The notes: generated by a model not told the origin, from the sequence alone. 64,000 nucleotides of DNA from Paraburkholderia phenoliruptrix (GCF_902859825.1 NZ_CADIKB010000004.1:186001-250000); one strand, 5' to 3'. Counted from the first letter of the stretch, positions 54,416 through 63,601 are shown. Program-made: numbers and translations.

Positions 54416-55984
54416 TTACTCGGTTGCCGCGCGTCGCATCGGCCAGCCGCGCGCCGCGCGCGCCTGCGTGCGGACCTGATGCCGCACTTCCACCGCGATG
54501 CCTCGGCGGGGCGCCTCGTCCACGAAGCTGTCGAGCATTTCACGCACGTCGTGATCGACGAAATCGGCGCGCGTCGCGTCGACGATCAGCGTGGCGCCGT
54601 CCGGAATTTGCTGCAGATAGTGCTTGAGCGGCACTTTGCCGAGGAACGACACGTCCTTGCGGAACGACAGCAAATAGTGATCGCCATGCTGCGCGAGCAC
54701 GATAGGGCGCCGCAGATTCGCATACAGCGCGAGCAGCACGCTGCACAGAATGCCGAGCACAATGCCGATCAGCAGATCGGTCGCCAGCACGCCGACCAGC
54801 GTAACGATAAACGGCGCGAACGGCGCAAAGCCCTGCCTCGCGACCGCGACGAACAGCGACGGCTTGGCGAGCTTCAGCCCCGTGAAAATCAGGATCGCGG
54901 CAAGACAGGCGAGCGGGATCAGGTTGATGACGCTCGTCAACGCGAACACGCTCACGAGCAGCAGTACGCCGTGAATGATCGCCGACAGCCGGCTTTGCGC
55001 GCCGGCATGTACGTTCGCCGAACTGCGCACGATCACCGCGGTGATCGGCAGCCCGCCGATCGCGCCTGCAATCAGATTGCCCACGCCTTGCGCCTTCAGT
55101 TCACGATCCGGCGGCGCGGGGCGGCGTTCGGGGTCGATCTGCTCGACCGCTTCGAGGCTCAGCAAGGTTTCGAGGCTCGCCACGATCGCAAGCGTGATCG
55201 CCACGCGCCACACGTCCGGATTGACGAGTTGGGCGAAATGCGGGCCGAAGTCGGCCCATTCGAGCGCGACGCTCAAGGCCGCGAACGATTCGAGCGACGG
55301 CAGCGCGACGCGATGTTCGGCCGGCGGGGCGAGCGACGGCGCGAGCATGGTCAGGAGCAGCGTCGCGCCGATCCCGAGCAGCACGACGGCGAGCGGCGCG
55401 GGCACAATGCGCACCAGCGCGAAGCGGCGCATCGGTCGCGTTTCCCAGGCCAACAGGATCGCAAGCGACAGCAGCGTGATGACGCAGGCCACCGCCGAGA
55501 TCGTGCCGAACGGCGCCGTGATTGTGCCGCCCGCTGACGCCGCGCCTTCGGCTGGCCCATTCACGAGCCCGAGCGCGAGCGGAAACTGCTTGACGATCAG
55601 CAGGATGCCGATGGCGGCAAGCATGCCCTTGATGACGGGCGACGGCACGTACGCGGCAAAGCGGCCTGCCTTCAGCATGCCGAAGCCGAACTGGATGGCG
55701 CCGGACAACAGCACCGCCGCGAGGAACGCGGAAAAGCTGCCGAGCTGCGCGATCCCGTCGACGACAATCACGACGAGACCCGCCGCCGGTCCGCTGACGC
55801 TCAGCCGCGAGCCGCTCAGGACGGCGACGACCAGCCCGCCGACGATGCCCGACACGAGCCCGGCGAACGGCTCGACACCGGATGCATTGGCAATGCCGAG
55901 GCACAGCGGCAGCGCTACGAGAAAAACGACGGTGCCCGCAAGGGCGTCGCGCTGAAATGTCGAAAAGAAAGCTCGAAGATTCAT
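54416..55984 (-). CDS. SulP family anion transporter, probably bicarbonate-linked
   Basis: 522 residues with about ten to twelve spans. MNLRAFFSTFQRDALAGTVV and FLVALPLCLGIANASGVEPF are the SulP start, followed by the Gly-rich GLVSGIVGGLVVAVLSGS and SRLSVSGPAAG consensus. The middle contains ETLLSLEAVEQIDPERR and NLIAGAIGGLPITAVIVRSS. A C-terminal cytoplasmic region with PLKHYLQQIPDGATLIVDAT corresponds to a STAS domain. SulP proteins move sulfate, bicarbonate or other anions. The next gene on the same strand upstream encodes a beta carbonic anhydrase, which suggests bicarbonate. The ATG at 55984 matches the family start. Confidence 0.9.
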   Translation of the reverse strand: MNLRAFFSTFQRDALAGTVVFLVALPLCLGIANASGVEPFAGLVSGIVGGLVVAVLSGSRLSVSGPAAGLVVIVVDGIAQLGSFSAFLAAVLLSGAIQFGFGMLKAGRFAAYVPSPVIKGMLAAIGILLIVKQFPLALGLVNGPAEGAASAGGTITAPFGTISAVACVITLLSLAILLAWETRPMRRFALVRIVPAPLAVVLLGIGATLLLTMLAPSLAPPAEHRVALPSLESFAALSVALEWADFGPHFAQLVNPDVWRVAITLAIVASLETLLSLEAVEQIDPERRPAPPDRELKAQGVGNLIAGAIGGLPITAVIVRSSANVHAGAQSRLSAIIHGVLLLVSVFALTSVINLIPLACLAAILIFTGLKLAKPSLFVAVARQGFAPFAPFIVTLVGVLATDLLIGIVLGILCSVLLALYANLRRPIVLAQHGDHYLLSFRKDVSFLGKVPLKHYLQQIPDGATLIVDATRADFVDHDVREMLDSFVDEAPRRGIAVEVRHQVRTQARAARGWPMRRAATE

Positions 55985-56091
55985 GATGTCGGTGCAGAAG
56001 TAAGTGATGCCTGTGTAAGACGAAGGCTGAACCACAGGATGGCGCCCGTGGCACATCGAGGCGCATCTCGGCGATCGAGGGTAGCTAGGCG

Positions 56092-56724
56092 CTAAGCGCT
56101 GTGCGCGGCTGTCTCGCAGGTCATCGCGTCGTCGGCTTCGTAGCCGGACGTGAGCACCTTCAGGCGTCCGTCTTCGAGCGCGAAGATCCAGCCGTGCACG
56201 AGCGGCGCGGGCTCGGCGTCGCGCACGATCGGATTCGCGCGCAGCTGGCGCACCTGTTCGAGCACGTTGAGCTCGGCCAGCCGGTCGACGCGCTCGCGTT
56301 CGCTCGCTTTTGCGTCGAGCTCGTCGCGATGCGCTCTCGCCAGCGAACACAGCGGCGCGATGCGGCGGTTCACATGCGGCAGCCCCGGATCGGGCGGCAG
56401 GAGCGACGCGCGCACGCCGCCGCAGCCGTAATGCCCGCAGACGATCACATGACCGACCTTCAGCACGCGCACCGCGTATTCGAGAACGCTCGCGGAGTTG
56501 TCGTCGTCGGAATGAAAGAGGTTGGCGATGTTGCGGTGGACGAACAGGTCGCCCGGCTCGCAATGCGTGATGGTTTCGGCGGGCACGCGGCTGTCCGAGC
56601 AGCCGATCCACAGCACGTGCGGATTCTGACCGCGCGCCAGGTCGCGGAAAAATTCGGGGTTGCGCTCGGCGGTGTCATGCGCCCATGCGACGTTGGCGAC
56701 GAGAAGGCGTTTAGGACGATTCAT
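56092..56724 (-). CDS. can: Beta-class carbonic anhydrase
   Basis: 210 residues. The zinc-binding motif is VLWIGCSDSRVPAETI (Cys-x-Asp-Ser-Arg), followed by GDLFVHRNIANLF and VIVCGHYGCGGVRASLL (His-x-x-Cys). This is the full beta-class ligand set. The enzyme interconverts CO2 and bicarbonate. It lies about 107 bases upstream of the SulP gene on the same strand, a common pairing for bicarbonate supply. The ATG at 56724 begins MNRPKRLLVANV, with GGAG upstream; an ATG nine codons earlier also exists. Confidence 0.95.
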   Translation of the reverse strand: MNRPKRLLVANVAWAHDTAERNPEFFRDLARGQNPHVLWIGCSDSRVPAETITHCEPGDLFVHRNIANLFHSDDDNSASVLEYAVRVLKVGHVIVCGHYGCGGVRASLLPPDPGLPHVNRRIAPLCSLARAHRDELDAKASERERVDRLAELNVLEQVRQLRANPIVRDAEPAPLVHGWIFALEDGRLKVLTSGYEADDAMTCETAAHSA

Positions 56725-56892
56725 CGATAGCGGCTCCAGAAAGGGGCGCATCGTCCGGTGCAGGAATCACGGCGGTGCCGCGTGGCCGCACTTCTTTTGG
56801 AGCGACGGCCAGCACCGGATCGATGCTTACAAAAGCCTTTCTATCAAAAAATTAATCGTCTGTGTGTGAAATAAAATTCGTTGCGATGCGAA

Positions 56893-56926
56893 ATAAATAA
56901 AAAAAAGCCGCTTCGCGAGCGGCTTT
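56893..56926 (-). terminator. Rho-independent terminator of the BamE-like lipoprotein gene
   Basis: On the minus strand AAAGCCGCT pairs with AGCGGCTTT around CGCGA, followed by a T-run (TTTTTTTT, interrupted once). It lies 34 bases after the lipoprotein stop. Confidence 0.85.
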
Positions 56927-56959
56927 CGGAGATGCGCGTAGATTCAATGACAGCGCGAG

Positions 56960-57520
56960 CTAGAACAGGTTCCGGCGATCGGGATCATGCAGCGGATCGG
57001 GCGTTTTTTGCGTGAGACGCAGCACACCCTGGTCGTCGAAATAGAAGCTGAACATCATGTACCAGACGTTGTCCTCGAGATAGCGATAGGTCCAGACTTC
57101 GCGCCTCATCAACGGGAAGTAAGACGTTTCGACCGGGCGCCCGAAATTCACCAGCACGTCGCCCTTCGTCCACTTGCCGACTTCGGCGCGATAGAACTCG
57201 TTCGGCTGCAAGACCTGGCGCACGTTGACGATCTTGCCGGACGCGTCGATGTCGGCCGCAGTGGTGGTCTCACCCATCGGCTGCGTGGGCCACATCAGGC
57301 GCTTGCCGCCGTTCGGCAGATCGTAGCTTTCGCGCGGCGGGCCGAGACGCGCGACGATTGTCGACTCGTCGGCGCCAGCCTGGTACTGCTGCCAGGGCTG
57401 CGCGCAGCCGGCCAGCGCGAGTGCGCTCAAGGCTGCGAGCGCCGCGCGGCGCAGGCGCCCGGCAGGTCCCGCAGCCGGCGCCTCCGTCGAGGCCGCCTTG
57501 CGGTGATGGCGGTTGGACAT
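56960..57520 (-). CDS. SmpA/BamE-like lipoprotein
   Basis: 186 residues. A basic, signal-anchor start leads to the lipobox ALALAGCAQ, so the Cys at about residue 39 is lipidated. The mature part has the SmpA/BamE-like repeat pattern: TIVARLGPPRESYDLPNGGK, KWTKGDVLVNFGRPVE and YRYLEDNVWYMMFSFYFDDQ, the second ending a typical BamE-like beta unit. It is not BamE itself, whose length is near 110. It is probably at the outer membrane facing the periplasm; a role in outer-membrane assembly is only a suggestion. No operon partner lies next to it. Confidence 0.85.
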   Translation of the reverse strand: MSNRHHRKAASTEAPAAGPAGRLRRAALAALSALALAGCAQPWQQYQAGADESTIVARLGPPRESYDLPNGGKRLMWPTQPMGETTTAADIDASGKIVNVRQVLQPNEFYRAEVGKWTKGDVLVNFGRPVETSYFPLMRREVWTYRYLEDNVWYMMFSFYFDDQGVLRLTQKTPDPLHDPDRRNLF

Positions 57521-57708
57521 GAATTCCTCCAGTGACTTTTCAAATAGCGGTTTTTATCGTCAACACAGAGCATTTTGACACGCGGCGCTGTAAAAGATTT
57601 GCCCGTTCGCGCGCGGGCCGGCGTGTACGGAAGCGTCTCGCGCGGCTTGCTTATTGCGTCGCCCGCGCCCTATGATCCGCGCTTTGACGAACCAGACGGA
57701 AACGGGCG

Positions 57709-59040
57709 ATGGCGAAGTGGCAACGGAAGACGGCAGTGGTCCTGGCGGCAATTTCTGTGGCAATGATGGCGGCGGCCGGCGGGGCTCGCGCGACGCAGAC
57801 GGCCCAGACGGCCCAGACGGCCAACGTCGCTGAAACGGCGCGGAAGCCCTCCGGCGCGCCGATCCAGCTTGCGCTGATCGAGGGCATGTCCGGTCCGTTT
57901 GCGAACGCCGGCGCCGCGGTGGAGCGCAATCTGCGCTTCGGTGTCGAGCAGGTCAACGCGCGCGGCGGTGTGCAACTCGCCGACGGTGCGCATCCGCTCG
58001 AGCTGGTGGTGCTGGACAGCAAGGGCGGCACCGAAGAAGCGCTCACGCAACTGCGCGCGGCGGCCGATCGGCACATTGGCTATATCCTGCAGGGCAATAG
58101 TTCAGCGGTCGCGGCAGCGCTCATCAGCGCCATCGACAAGCAGAACAGCCGCGAGCCGGGCAACCGCGAGCTGTTCCTCAACTATTCCGCCGACGACCCC
58201 GCGCTCACGAATGCCAACTGCAGCTTCTGGCACTTCCGCTTCGACGCGCATGCGGGCATGCGCATGGACGCGCTTGCTGACGTGATCCAGCGCGACAAGG
58301 CGATCAAGAAGGTCTATCTGCTGAACCAGGACTACAGCTTCGGGCACGACGTGAGCAGTCTCGCGCGCTCGGCGCTGCGGGCGAAGCGCCCGGACATCGC
58401 AGTGGTCGGCGACGAGTTCCATCCGATAGGCCGCGTGAAGGACTTCGCGCCGTACGTCGCGAAAATGCGCGCGAGCGGTGCCGATGCCGTGATCACGGGC
58501 AACTGGGGCAACGACCTGACGCTGCTCGTGAAAGCGGCGCGCGAGCAGGGCCTCGACACGAAGTTCTACACGTTCTATGGGAACAGTCTCGGCGCGCCGG
58601 CTGCGCTTGGCGAGGCGGGCGTCGGGCGCGTGATCGCGGTGGCGGACTGGCATCCGAACGCGGGCGGCGCGGCCTCCGATGCGTGGTATCAGGCGTTCCG
58701 CGCGCGCTTCCCGGCGGCGCAGGACGACTATCCGGTGCTGCGCATGCCGTTGATGATCGAAACCCTGGCCGCGGCGATGAACCGCGCGAAAACCGCGGAT
58801 CCGACGGCGGTCGCGCGCGCACTGGAAGGCATCCGGTTCGACAACGGCTTTCACGCGTCATGGATGCGGGCGGACGACCATCAATTGATCCAGCCCCTTT
58901 ACGTGATGGAAATGGACAAGGCCGGCACGCGCGGCGTGCGTTTCGACAACGAAGGCTCCGGGTTCGGCTTCCGCACGGTGCTTGCATTGCCGGCGGAGCG
59001 CACGGTGCCGCCGACAGTCTGCAAGATGAAGCGGCCGTAA
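57709..59040 (+). CDS. Orphan LivJ-type periplasmic substrate-binding protein
   Basis: 443 residues. A signal peptide ending near ARATQ precedes a T-Q-T-A-Q repeat (9-base DNA repeats) and then the type I periplasmic-binding-protein fold: QLALIEGMSGPFANAGAAVE, LRFGVEQVNARGG, LVVLDSKGGTEEALTQLR and FLNYSADDPALTN with the typical ligand-hinge. The C-terminal half includes AVITGNWGNDLTLLVKAARE and YTFYGNSLGAPAALGEAGVG. It resembles branched-chain amino-acid or amide binding proteins, but no permease or ATPase is nearby. The ligand is unknown. Confidence 0.85.
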   Translation: MAKWQRKTAVVLAAISVAMMAAAGGARATQTAQTAQTANVAETARKPSGAPIQLALIEGMSGPFANAGAAVERNLRFGVEQVNARGGVQLADGAHPLELVVLDSKGGTEEALTQLRAAADRHIGYILQGNSSAVAAALISAIDKQNSREPGNRELFLNYSADDPALTNANCSFWHFRFDAHAGMRMDALADVIQRDKAIKKVYLLNQDYSFGHDVSSLARSALRAKRPDIAVVGDEFHPIGRVKDFAPYVAKMRASGADAVITGNWGNDLTLLVKAAREQGLDTKFYTFYGNSLGAPAALGEAGVGRVIAVADWHPNAGGAASDAWYQAFRARFPAAQDDYPVLRMPLMIETLAAAMNRAKTADPTAVARALEGIRFDNGFHASWMRADDHQLIQPLYVMEMDKAGTRGVRFDNEGSGFGFRTVLALPAERTVPPTVCKMKRP

Positions 59041-59123
59041 GTCTGCATCGGTGGGCACCGGCGTGCCGTGATGCCGCCGCGCGCGGATGCCCCGCGGATG
59101 CTATTTCGCCCGGCGCGGCGGGG

Positions 59124-59152
59124 TTCGCGGCGGGATTGCACTGTGCTACAAT
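59124..59152 (+). promoter_or_regulatory. Candidate promoter of rpsO
   Basis: TTCGCG and TACAAT are 17 bases apart. The -10 matches five of six; the -35 is poor. The leader to rpsO would be about 160 bases. Confidence 0.4.
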
Positions 59153-59318
59153 ACGCGTCCCGTTGCGTTGCCGGCAGTACACGAGCTGTCCGAAAAGCGG
59201 TTTTACAGTAGTTTGAAAGCAGCAGTTTGGAAAGCAGTTTGCGGCGCCAGTTTGCACGGGTAATCCACGGCACGGCCTTTCTTCCGTGACCGCCTGTCTA
59301 GTTCTCAAGGAAATCGAC

Positions 59319-59591
59319 ATGTCCGCAGTTGACACAAGCAAGAAGTCCGAAGTCGTCGCGCAATTCGCACGCGCAGCCAACGACACCGGCTCCCCCGAAG
59401 TTCAGGTCGCGCTGCTCACGACCCGCATCAACGAACTGACCGTTCACTTCAAGGCACACGCGAAAGATCACCACAGCCGCCGCGGTCTGCTGCGCATGGT
59501 GAGCCGCCGCCGCAAGCTGCTCGACTACCTGAAGGGTAAGGACGCGGACCGTTACCGCGCTCTCATCGAGAAGCTGGGTCTGCGTAAGTAA
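59319..59591 (+). CDS. rpsO: 30S ribosomal protein S15 (uS15)
   Basis: 90 residues. [20 protein letters not shown], the [20 protein letters not shown] segment and [20 protein letters not shown] are invariant S15 features; [12 protein letters not shown] ends the protein. S15 binds the central domain of 16S rRNA. The ATG at 59319 follows an AAGGAA site. A terminator-like hairpin begins 31 bases after the stop; pnp follows after a 407-base gap. E. coli has the same rpsO-pnp order. Confidence 0.97.
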   Translation: MSAVDTSKKSEVVAQFARAANDTGSPEVQVALLTTRINELTVHFKAHAKDHHSRRGLLRMVSRRRKLLDYLKGKDADRYRALIEKLGLRK

Positions 59592-59622
59592 GCGGCCGGT
59601 AATCGGCTAGTCGTTCAGCAAG

Positions 59623-59662
59623 ATGCCTGTGTCAGTTCCGCTGATGCAGGCATTTTGTTTTT
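59623..59662 (+). terminator. Terminator-like hairpin after rpsO
   Basis: ATGCCTG pairs with CAGGCAT around an inner GTCAG/CTGAT pairing, followed by TTTTGTTTTT. It probably ends some of the rpsO transcripts. Confidence 0.75.
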
Positions 59663-59837
59663 GCGCGGCGTGCATCGCGTGAGGTGCGCCGCCGGGCTTC
59701 GCAGCGGCGTGTCGGTTCGCGCGGCGGGCTCGCAGCAGTGAAGGCAGTAACAGGCAGCAGAAAATAGCAGCAGAACGCAGCACAAAGCAGTAGAAAAAGC
59801 AGAAATAGAAACATGGCCGGGCTTCAGGGCGGAGCTT

Positions 59838-59922
59838 TGTGTCATTCCAGCGGTTCGCGCGCCTCGCCGGCCTTCGCATGACCGGCGACGCAGCATGCGG
59901 CTCTCTGGAATGGCATAACACA
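59838..59922 (+). ncRNA. Long hairpin in the pnp leader, candidate autoregulatory element
   Basis: The outer stem is CATTCCAG/CTGGAATG, extended by TGTGT/ACACA across a small bulge. The inner hairpin is TCGCCGG/CCGGCGA. It ends 76 bases before the pnp start. In E. coli RNase III cuts such a hairpin in the pnp leader and PNPase then destabilises its own mRNA. Equivalence here is inference. Confidence 0.5.
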
Positions 59923-59998
59923 CCTCTTCCCATGCGGCGCCGGTCCTGGCGTTGCCGCGCCGCTTCTGTTCCGCGCGGCATTACGATGAGGAAAAGCA

Positions 59999-62146
59999 AT
60001 GACTATGTTCAGCAAGGTCGTCAAAGAATTTAAGTGGGGACAACACAACGTTCGCCTCGAAACCGGTGAAATCGCTCGCCAGGCGAGCGGCGCGGTCATC
60101 GTCGACGTCGAAGACACCGTGGTTCTGGCAACCGTGGTCGGCGCCAAGACAGCGAAGCCGGGCCAGGACTTCTTCCCGCTGACGGTCGACTATCTCGAGA
60201 AGACCTACGCTGCCGGCAAGATTCCGGGCGGGTTCTTCCGCCGTGAAGGCCGTCCGTCGGAAGGCGAAACGCTGATTTCGCGCCTGATCGACCGTCCGCT
60301 GCGTCCGCTCTTCCCGGAAGGCTTCTACAACGAAGTGCAGGTCGTCATTCACGTTCTGTCGCTCAACCCGGACATCCCCGCCGACATTCCCGCGCTGATC
60401 GGCGCGTCGGCGGCGCTCGCGGTGTCCGGTCTGCCGTTCAACGGCCCGGTCGGCGCAGCGCGCGTGGCTTACATCAACAACGAATACGTGCTGAACCCGA
60501 CGCGTCCGCAAATGAAGGACTCGGCGCTCGACCTCGTGGTCGCCGGTACGGAACGCGCGGTGCTGATGGTGGAGTCGGAAGCGCAGCAGCTGAGCGAAGA
60601 AGTGATGCTCGGCGCCGTGGTGTTCGGCCATGAGCAAATGCAAGTCGCGATCGACGCCATCCACGATCTGGTCCGCGAAGGCGGCAAGCCGGAATGGGAT
60701 TGGCAACCGGCCGCGAAGAACGAGCCGCTGATCGCGCGCGTGACGGAACTGGCGCAAGCCGATCTGCTCGCGGCTTATCAGATCCGCGACAAGCAGGCGC
60801 GGTCGACCAAGCTGAAGGAAGTCTACGCAGCGGTGTCGGCGAAGCTGGAAGAAGAAGCCGCGGCAAGCGGCACGGTGGCGGCCGACAAGGCGACCGTCGG
60901 CAACGTGCTGTTCGACATCGAAGCGAAGATCGTCCGTACGCAGATCCTGAACGGCGAGCCGCGTATCGACGGACGCGACACCCGCACGGTGCGCCCGATC
61001 GAGATCCGCACGGGCGTGCTGCCGCGCACCCACGGCTCGGCGCTCTTCACGCGCGGCGAAACGCAGGCGCTGGTGGTGGCCACGCTCGGCACGAAGGGTG
61101 ACGAGCAAAACATCGACGCGCTCGAAGGCGAGTACCGCGAACGCTTCATGCTTCACTACAACATGCCTCCGTTCGCGACCGGCGAAACGGGTCGCGTCGG
61201 CTCGCCGAAGCGCCGCGAAATCGGTCACGGCCGTCTGGCGAAGCGCGCGCTGGCCGCGTGTCTTCCGAGCGCCGACGAATTCGGCTACTCGATCCGCGTC
61301 GTGTCGGAAATCACGGAATCGAACGGTTCTTCGTCGATGGCTTCGGTGTGCGGCGGCTGCCTCGCGCTGATGGACGCCGGCGTGCCAATGAAGGCGCACG
61401 TCGCCGGCATCGCCATGGGCCTGATTCTGGAAGGCAACAAGTTCGCTGTGCTGACCGACATCCTCGGCGACGAAGATCACCTCGGCGACATGGACTTCAA
61501 GGTGGCGGGCACGGAGCAGGGCGTGACCGCGCTGCAGATGGACATCAAGATCCAGGGCATCACGAAGGAAATCATGCAGGTCGCCCTCGCGCAGGCGAAG
61601 GAAGGCCGCATGCATATCCTCGGCAAGATGACTTCGGCGGTGTCGGGCGCGAACACGCAATTGTCGGAGTTCGCACCGCGCATGATCACCATCAAGATCA
61701 ACCCGGAAAAGATCCGCGACGTGATCGGCAAGGGCGGTTCGGTGATCCGCGCGCTGACGGAAGAAACCGGCACGACGATCGATATTTCCGACGACGGCGT
61801 CGTGACCATCGCAAGCACCAGCAGCGAAGGTATGGCCGAAGCGAAAAAGCGTATCGAGAACATTACGCTGGAAGTCGAAGTGGGCCAGGTCTACGAGGGC
61901 ACGGTGCTCAAGCTGCTCGATTTCGGCGCGATCGTGAACATCCTGCCGGGCAAGGACGGTCTGCTGCACATCTCCGAAATCGCCAACGAGCGTATCAAGG
62001 ACATCAACGACTACCTGAAGGACGGCCAGCAAGTGAAGGTCAAGGTCATCCAGACGGACGAGAAGGGCCGCGTGCGTTTGTCGGCGAAGGCGTTGTTGAA
62101 CGACGCCGCGTCGGGTGCGCCGCAAGGCGAGCCGGCGCCGCAGTAA
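59999..62146 (+). CDS. pnp: Polynucleotide phosphorylase
   Basis: 715 residues. Two RNase PH-like domains are seen: the first with [20 protein letters not shown] and [13 protein letters not shown], the second with [20 protein letters not shown] and [20 protein letters not shown] (with SSSMAS active-site residues) and [20 protein letters not shown] ([20 protein letters not shown]) and S1 ([20 protein letters not shown]) domains follow. PNPase degrades RNA 3'-to-5' with phosphate and joins the degradosome. AGGAAAAG precedes the ATG. A strong terminator follows the stop. Confidence 0.97.
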   Translation: MTMFSKVVKEFKWGQHNVRLETGEIARQASGAVIVDVEDTVVLATVVGAKTAKPGQDFFPLTVDYLEKTYAAGKIPGGFFRREGRPSEGETLISRLIDRPLRPLFPEGFYNEVQVVIHVLSLNPDIPADIPALIGASAALAVSGLPFNGPVGAARVAYINNEYVLNPTRPQMKDSALDLVVAGTERAVLMVESEAQQLSEEVMLGAVVFGHEQMQVAIDAIHDLVREGGKPEWDWQPAAKNEPLIARVTELAQADLLAAYQIRDKQARSTKLKEVYAAVSAKLEEEAAASGTVAADKATVGNVLFDIEAKIVRTQILNGEPRIDGRDTRTVRPIEIRTGVLPRTHGSALFTRGETQALVVATLGTKGDEQNIDALEGEYRERFMLHYNMPPFATGETGRVGSPKRREIGHGRLAKRALAACLPSADEFGYSIRVVSEITESNGSSSMASVCGGCLALMDAGVPMKAHVAGIAMGLILEGNKFAVLTDILGDEDHLGDMDFKVAGTEQGVTALQMDIKIQGITKEIMQVALAQAKEGRMHILGKMTSAVSGANTQLSEFAPRMITIKINPEKIRDVIGKGGSVIRALTEETGTTIDISDDGVVTIASTSSEGMAEAKKRIENITLEVEVGQVYEGTVLKLLDFGAIVNILPGKDGLLHISEIANERIKDINDYLKDGQQVKVKVIQTDEKGRVRLSAKALLNDAASGAPQGEPAPQ

Positions 62147-62160
62147 AGCGGTAGTGGCAC

Positions 62161-62196
62161 AACGGCCGGCAGCGCGAACGCGCGCCGGCCGTTTTT
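62161..62196 (+). terminator. Rho-independent terminator after pnp
   Basis: AACGGCCGGC pairs with GCCGGCCGTT, enclosing GCGCG/CGCGC, followed by TTTTT. A 23-bp compact hairpin 14 bases after pnp. Confidence 0.9.
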
Positions 62197-62311
62197 CTTG
62201 GTGGACGCAGGGTGAATTGCGTTGCGAATGGCTGTGGGTCGCTCAAACGGGCCTAAACGGTACGCCGCTTGCATTGGGGGGCGGTTGGCGAAAATCGGGT
62301 AGCGCGCACGT

Positions 62312-62335
62312 CATTGTCGCAATCGGGCGACAATG
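62312..62335. repeat. 9-bp perfect inverted repeat upstream of the second qor-like gene
   Basis: CATTGTCGC and GCGACAATG are perfect complements with six bases between. No T-run follows, so this is more like an operator than a terminator. It lies about 78 bases before the oxidoreductase start. Confidence 0.55.
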
Positions 62336-62412
62336 CGCATGAGGTCCCGCCAGCGCGAACCGCGTGCAGAATGCGCGGTGTGCAACGCAATCCAATCTTG
62401 GAGTTGACGCAG

Positions 62413-63429
62413 ATGAAAGCGATCGAAATCACGGAATTCGGAGCGCCGGAAGTTCTCAAGCTTGCGGAGCGGCCCACGCCGCAGCCCAAAGCGGGCGAGG
62501 TGCTGATCAAGGTGGCGGCTTCCGGCATCAACCGTCCGGACGTGTTTCAGCGCAAGGGCGCCTATGCGCCGCCGCCGGGCGCGTCCGACCTGCCGGGGCT
62601 GGAAGTGGCGGGGGAAATCGTCGGCGGCGACATCGACGAAAAGAACAATCCGTTTGGTTTGAAAGTCGGCGATCGCGTCTGTGCGCTGCTGGCGGGCGGC
62701 GGCTACGCCGAATACGCCGTCGCGCCGTTGTTGCAGTGCCTGCCGGCGCCGGCCGGTCTGTCGGATGTCGAGGCTGCCTCGCTGCCGGAGACGTTTTTTA
62801 CCGTGTGGAGCAATGTGTTCGACCGCGCGCAGCTCGGCAAGGGCGAGGGTGGCGCGAACGAAACGCTGCTGGTGCAGGGCGGCTCGAGCGGCATCGGCGT
62901 GACCGCGATCCAGATCGCGCACGCGCTCGGTTTCCGCGTTTTCGCAACCGCCGGTTCGGACGACAAATGTCGCGCGTGCGAAGCGCTGGGCGCCGAGCGT
63001 GCGATCAACTACAAGACTGAAGATTTCGTCGAAGTCATCAAGTCGCTGACCAACGATCGCGGCGTCGACGTGGTGCTCGACATGGTGGCCGGCAGTTACG
63101 TGTCGCGCGAGCTGACGGCGTTGGCAGACGGCGGCCGTATCGTGCTGATCGCGCTGTTGGGCGGCGCGAAAGCGGAACTCAACCTCAACGAAGTGCTGCG
63201 TCGCCGCTTGACCGTGACGGGCTCGACGCTGCGTCCGCGGCCAGTGGAGTTCAAGGCGAAAATTGCCGCGCAGTTGAAGGAGCAGGTGTGGCCCCATCTG
63301 GAAGGCGGGCGAATCAAACCGGTGGTGCATCGGGTATTTCCCGCCGCGCAGGCCGCCGACGCGCACGCGTTGATGGAAAGCAGCACGCATGTCGGCAAGA
63401 TTGTGCTGACGTGGGGTCAGGACGCTTGA
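62413..63429 (+). CDS. NAD(P)H quinone oxidoreductase, PIG3/TP53I3 type
   Basis: 338 residues of the zinc-free MDR superfamily. MKAIEITEFGAPEVLKLAER, VAASGINRPDVFQRKGAYAP (the PIG3-like 'GiNRpDv.QR.G.Y..P') and LPGLEVAGEIVGG are in the catalytic domain. The cofactor loop is LVQGGSSGIGVTAIQIAHAL. RLTVTGSTLRPRPVEFKAKI is also typical of PIG3. It probably reduces quinones with NADPH. The ATG at 62413 follows a GTTGACGCAG stretch without a clear Shine-Dalgarno site. It lies between pnp and tpiA, an order common in Burkholderiaceae as I recall. Confidence 0.92.
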   Translation: MKAIEITEFGAPEVLKLAERPTPQPKAGEVLIKVAASGINRPDVFQRKGAYAPPPGASDLPGLEVAGEIVGGDIDEKNNPFGLKVGDRVCALLAGGGYAEYAVAPLLQCLPAPAGLSDVEAASLPETFFTVWSNVFDRAQLGKGEGGANETLLVQGGSSGIGVTAIQIAHALGFRVFATAGSDDKCRACEALGAERAINYKTEDFVEVIKSLTNDRGVDVVLDMVAGSYVSRELTALADGGRIVLIALLGGAKAELNLNEVLRRRLTVTGSTLRPRPVEFKAKIAAQLKEQVWPHLEGGRIKPVVHRVFPAAQAADAHALMESSTHVGKIVLTWGQDA

Positions 63430-63471
63430 TGCGAGCCGTCCGGCGGCGGGAGCGGGTGCCAACGCGTGTGT

Positions 63472-63500
63472 TTGACCCGATCTCCCCCACGCAGTAAAAT
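63472..63500 (+). promoter_or_regulatory. Sigma-70 promoter of tpiA
   Basis: TTGACC and TAAAAT are separated by exactly 17 bases. It is one of the best promoters in the window; the leader to tpiA is about 95 bases. Confidence 0.7.
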
Positions 63501-63601
63501 TGCGCGTTTTGCGCGCGCCGCATGAATCCGAAAGGCGGACTGTAAGCGCAACGCAACACGCGCAAGCGAGGCCCGCCGTCAACAGAAGACAAGACGAGAC
63601 G

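Larger units (their letters stand above)
59592..59998 (+). other. 407-base rpsO-pnp gap: terminator, GCAG tract and long hairpin
   Basis: No gene is supported here. The gap contains a terminator-like hairpin (59623-59662), a GCAG-rich tract (59731-59810), and a long hairpin (59838-59922) that may be the RNase III/PNPase control element. An ATG-initiated frame at 59839 is not convincing: it runs through the hairpin and into pnp. Confidence 0.7.

Noticed and set aside
59839..60033. 64-codon ATG ORF in the rpsO-pnp gap
   Set aside because: It overlaps the hairpin and runs into pnp out of frame, with no ribosome binding site or family resemblance.
59981..62125. 714-codon open frame opposite pnp
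   Set aside because: A GC-bias shadow; pnp is fully supported by its domains.
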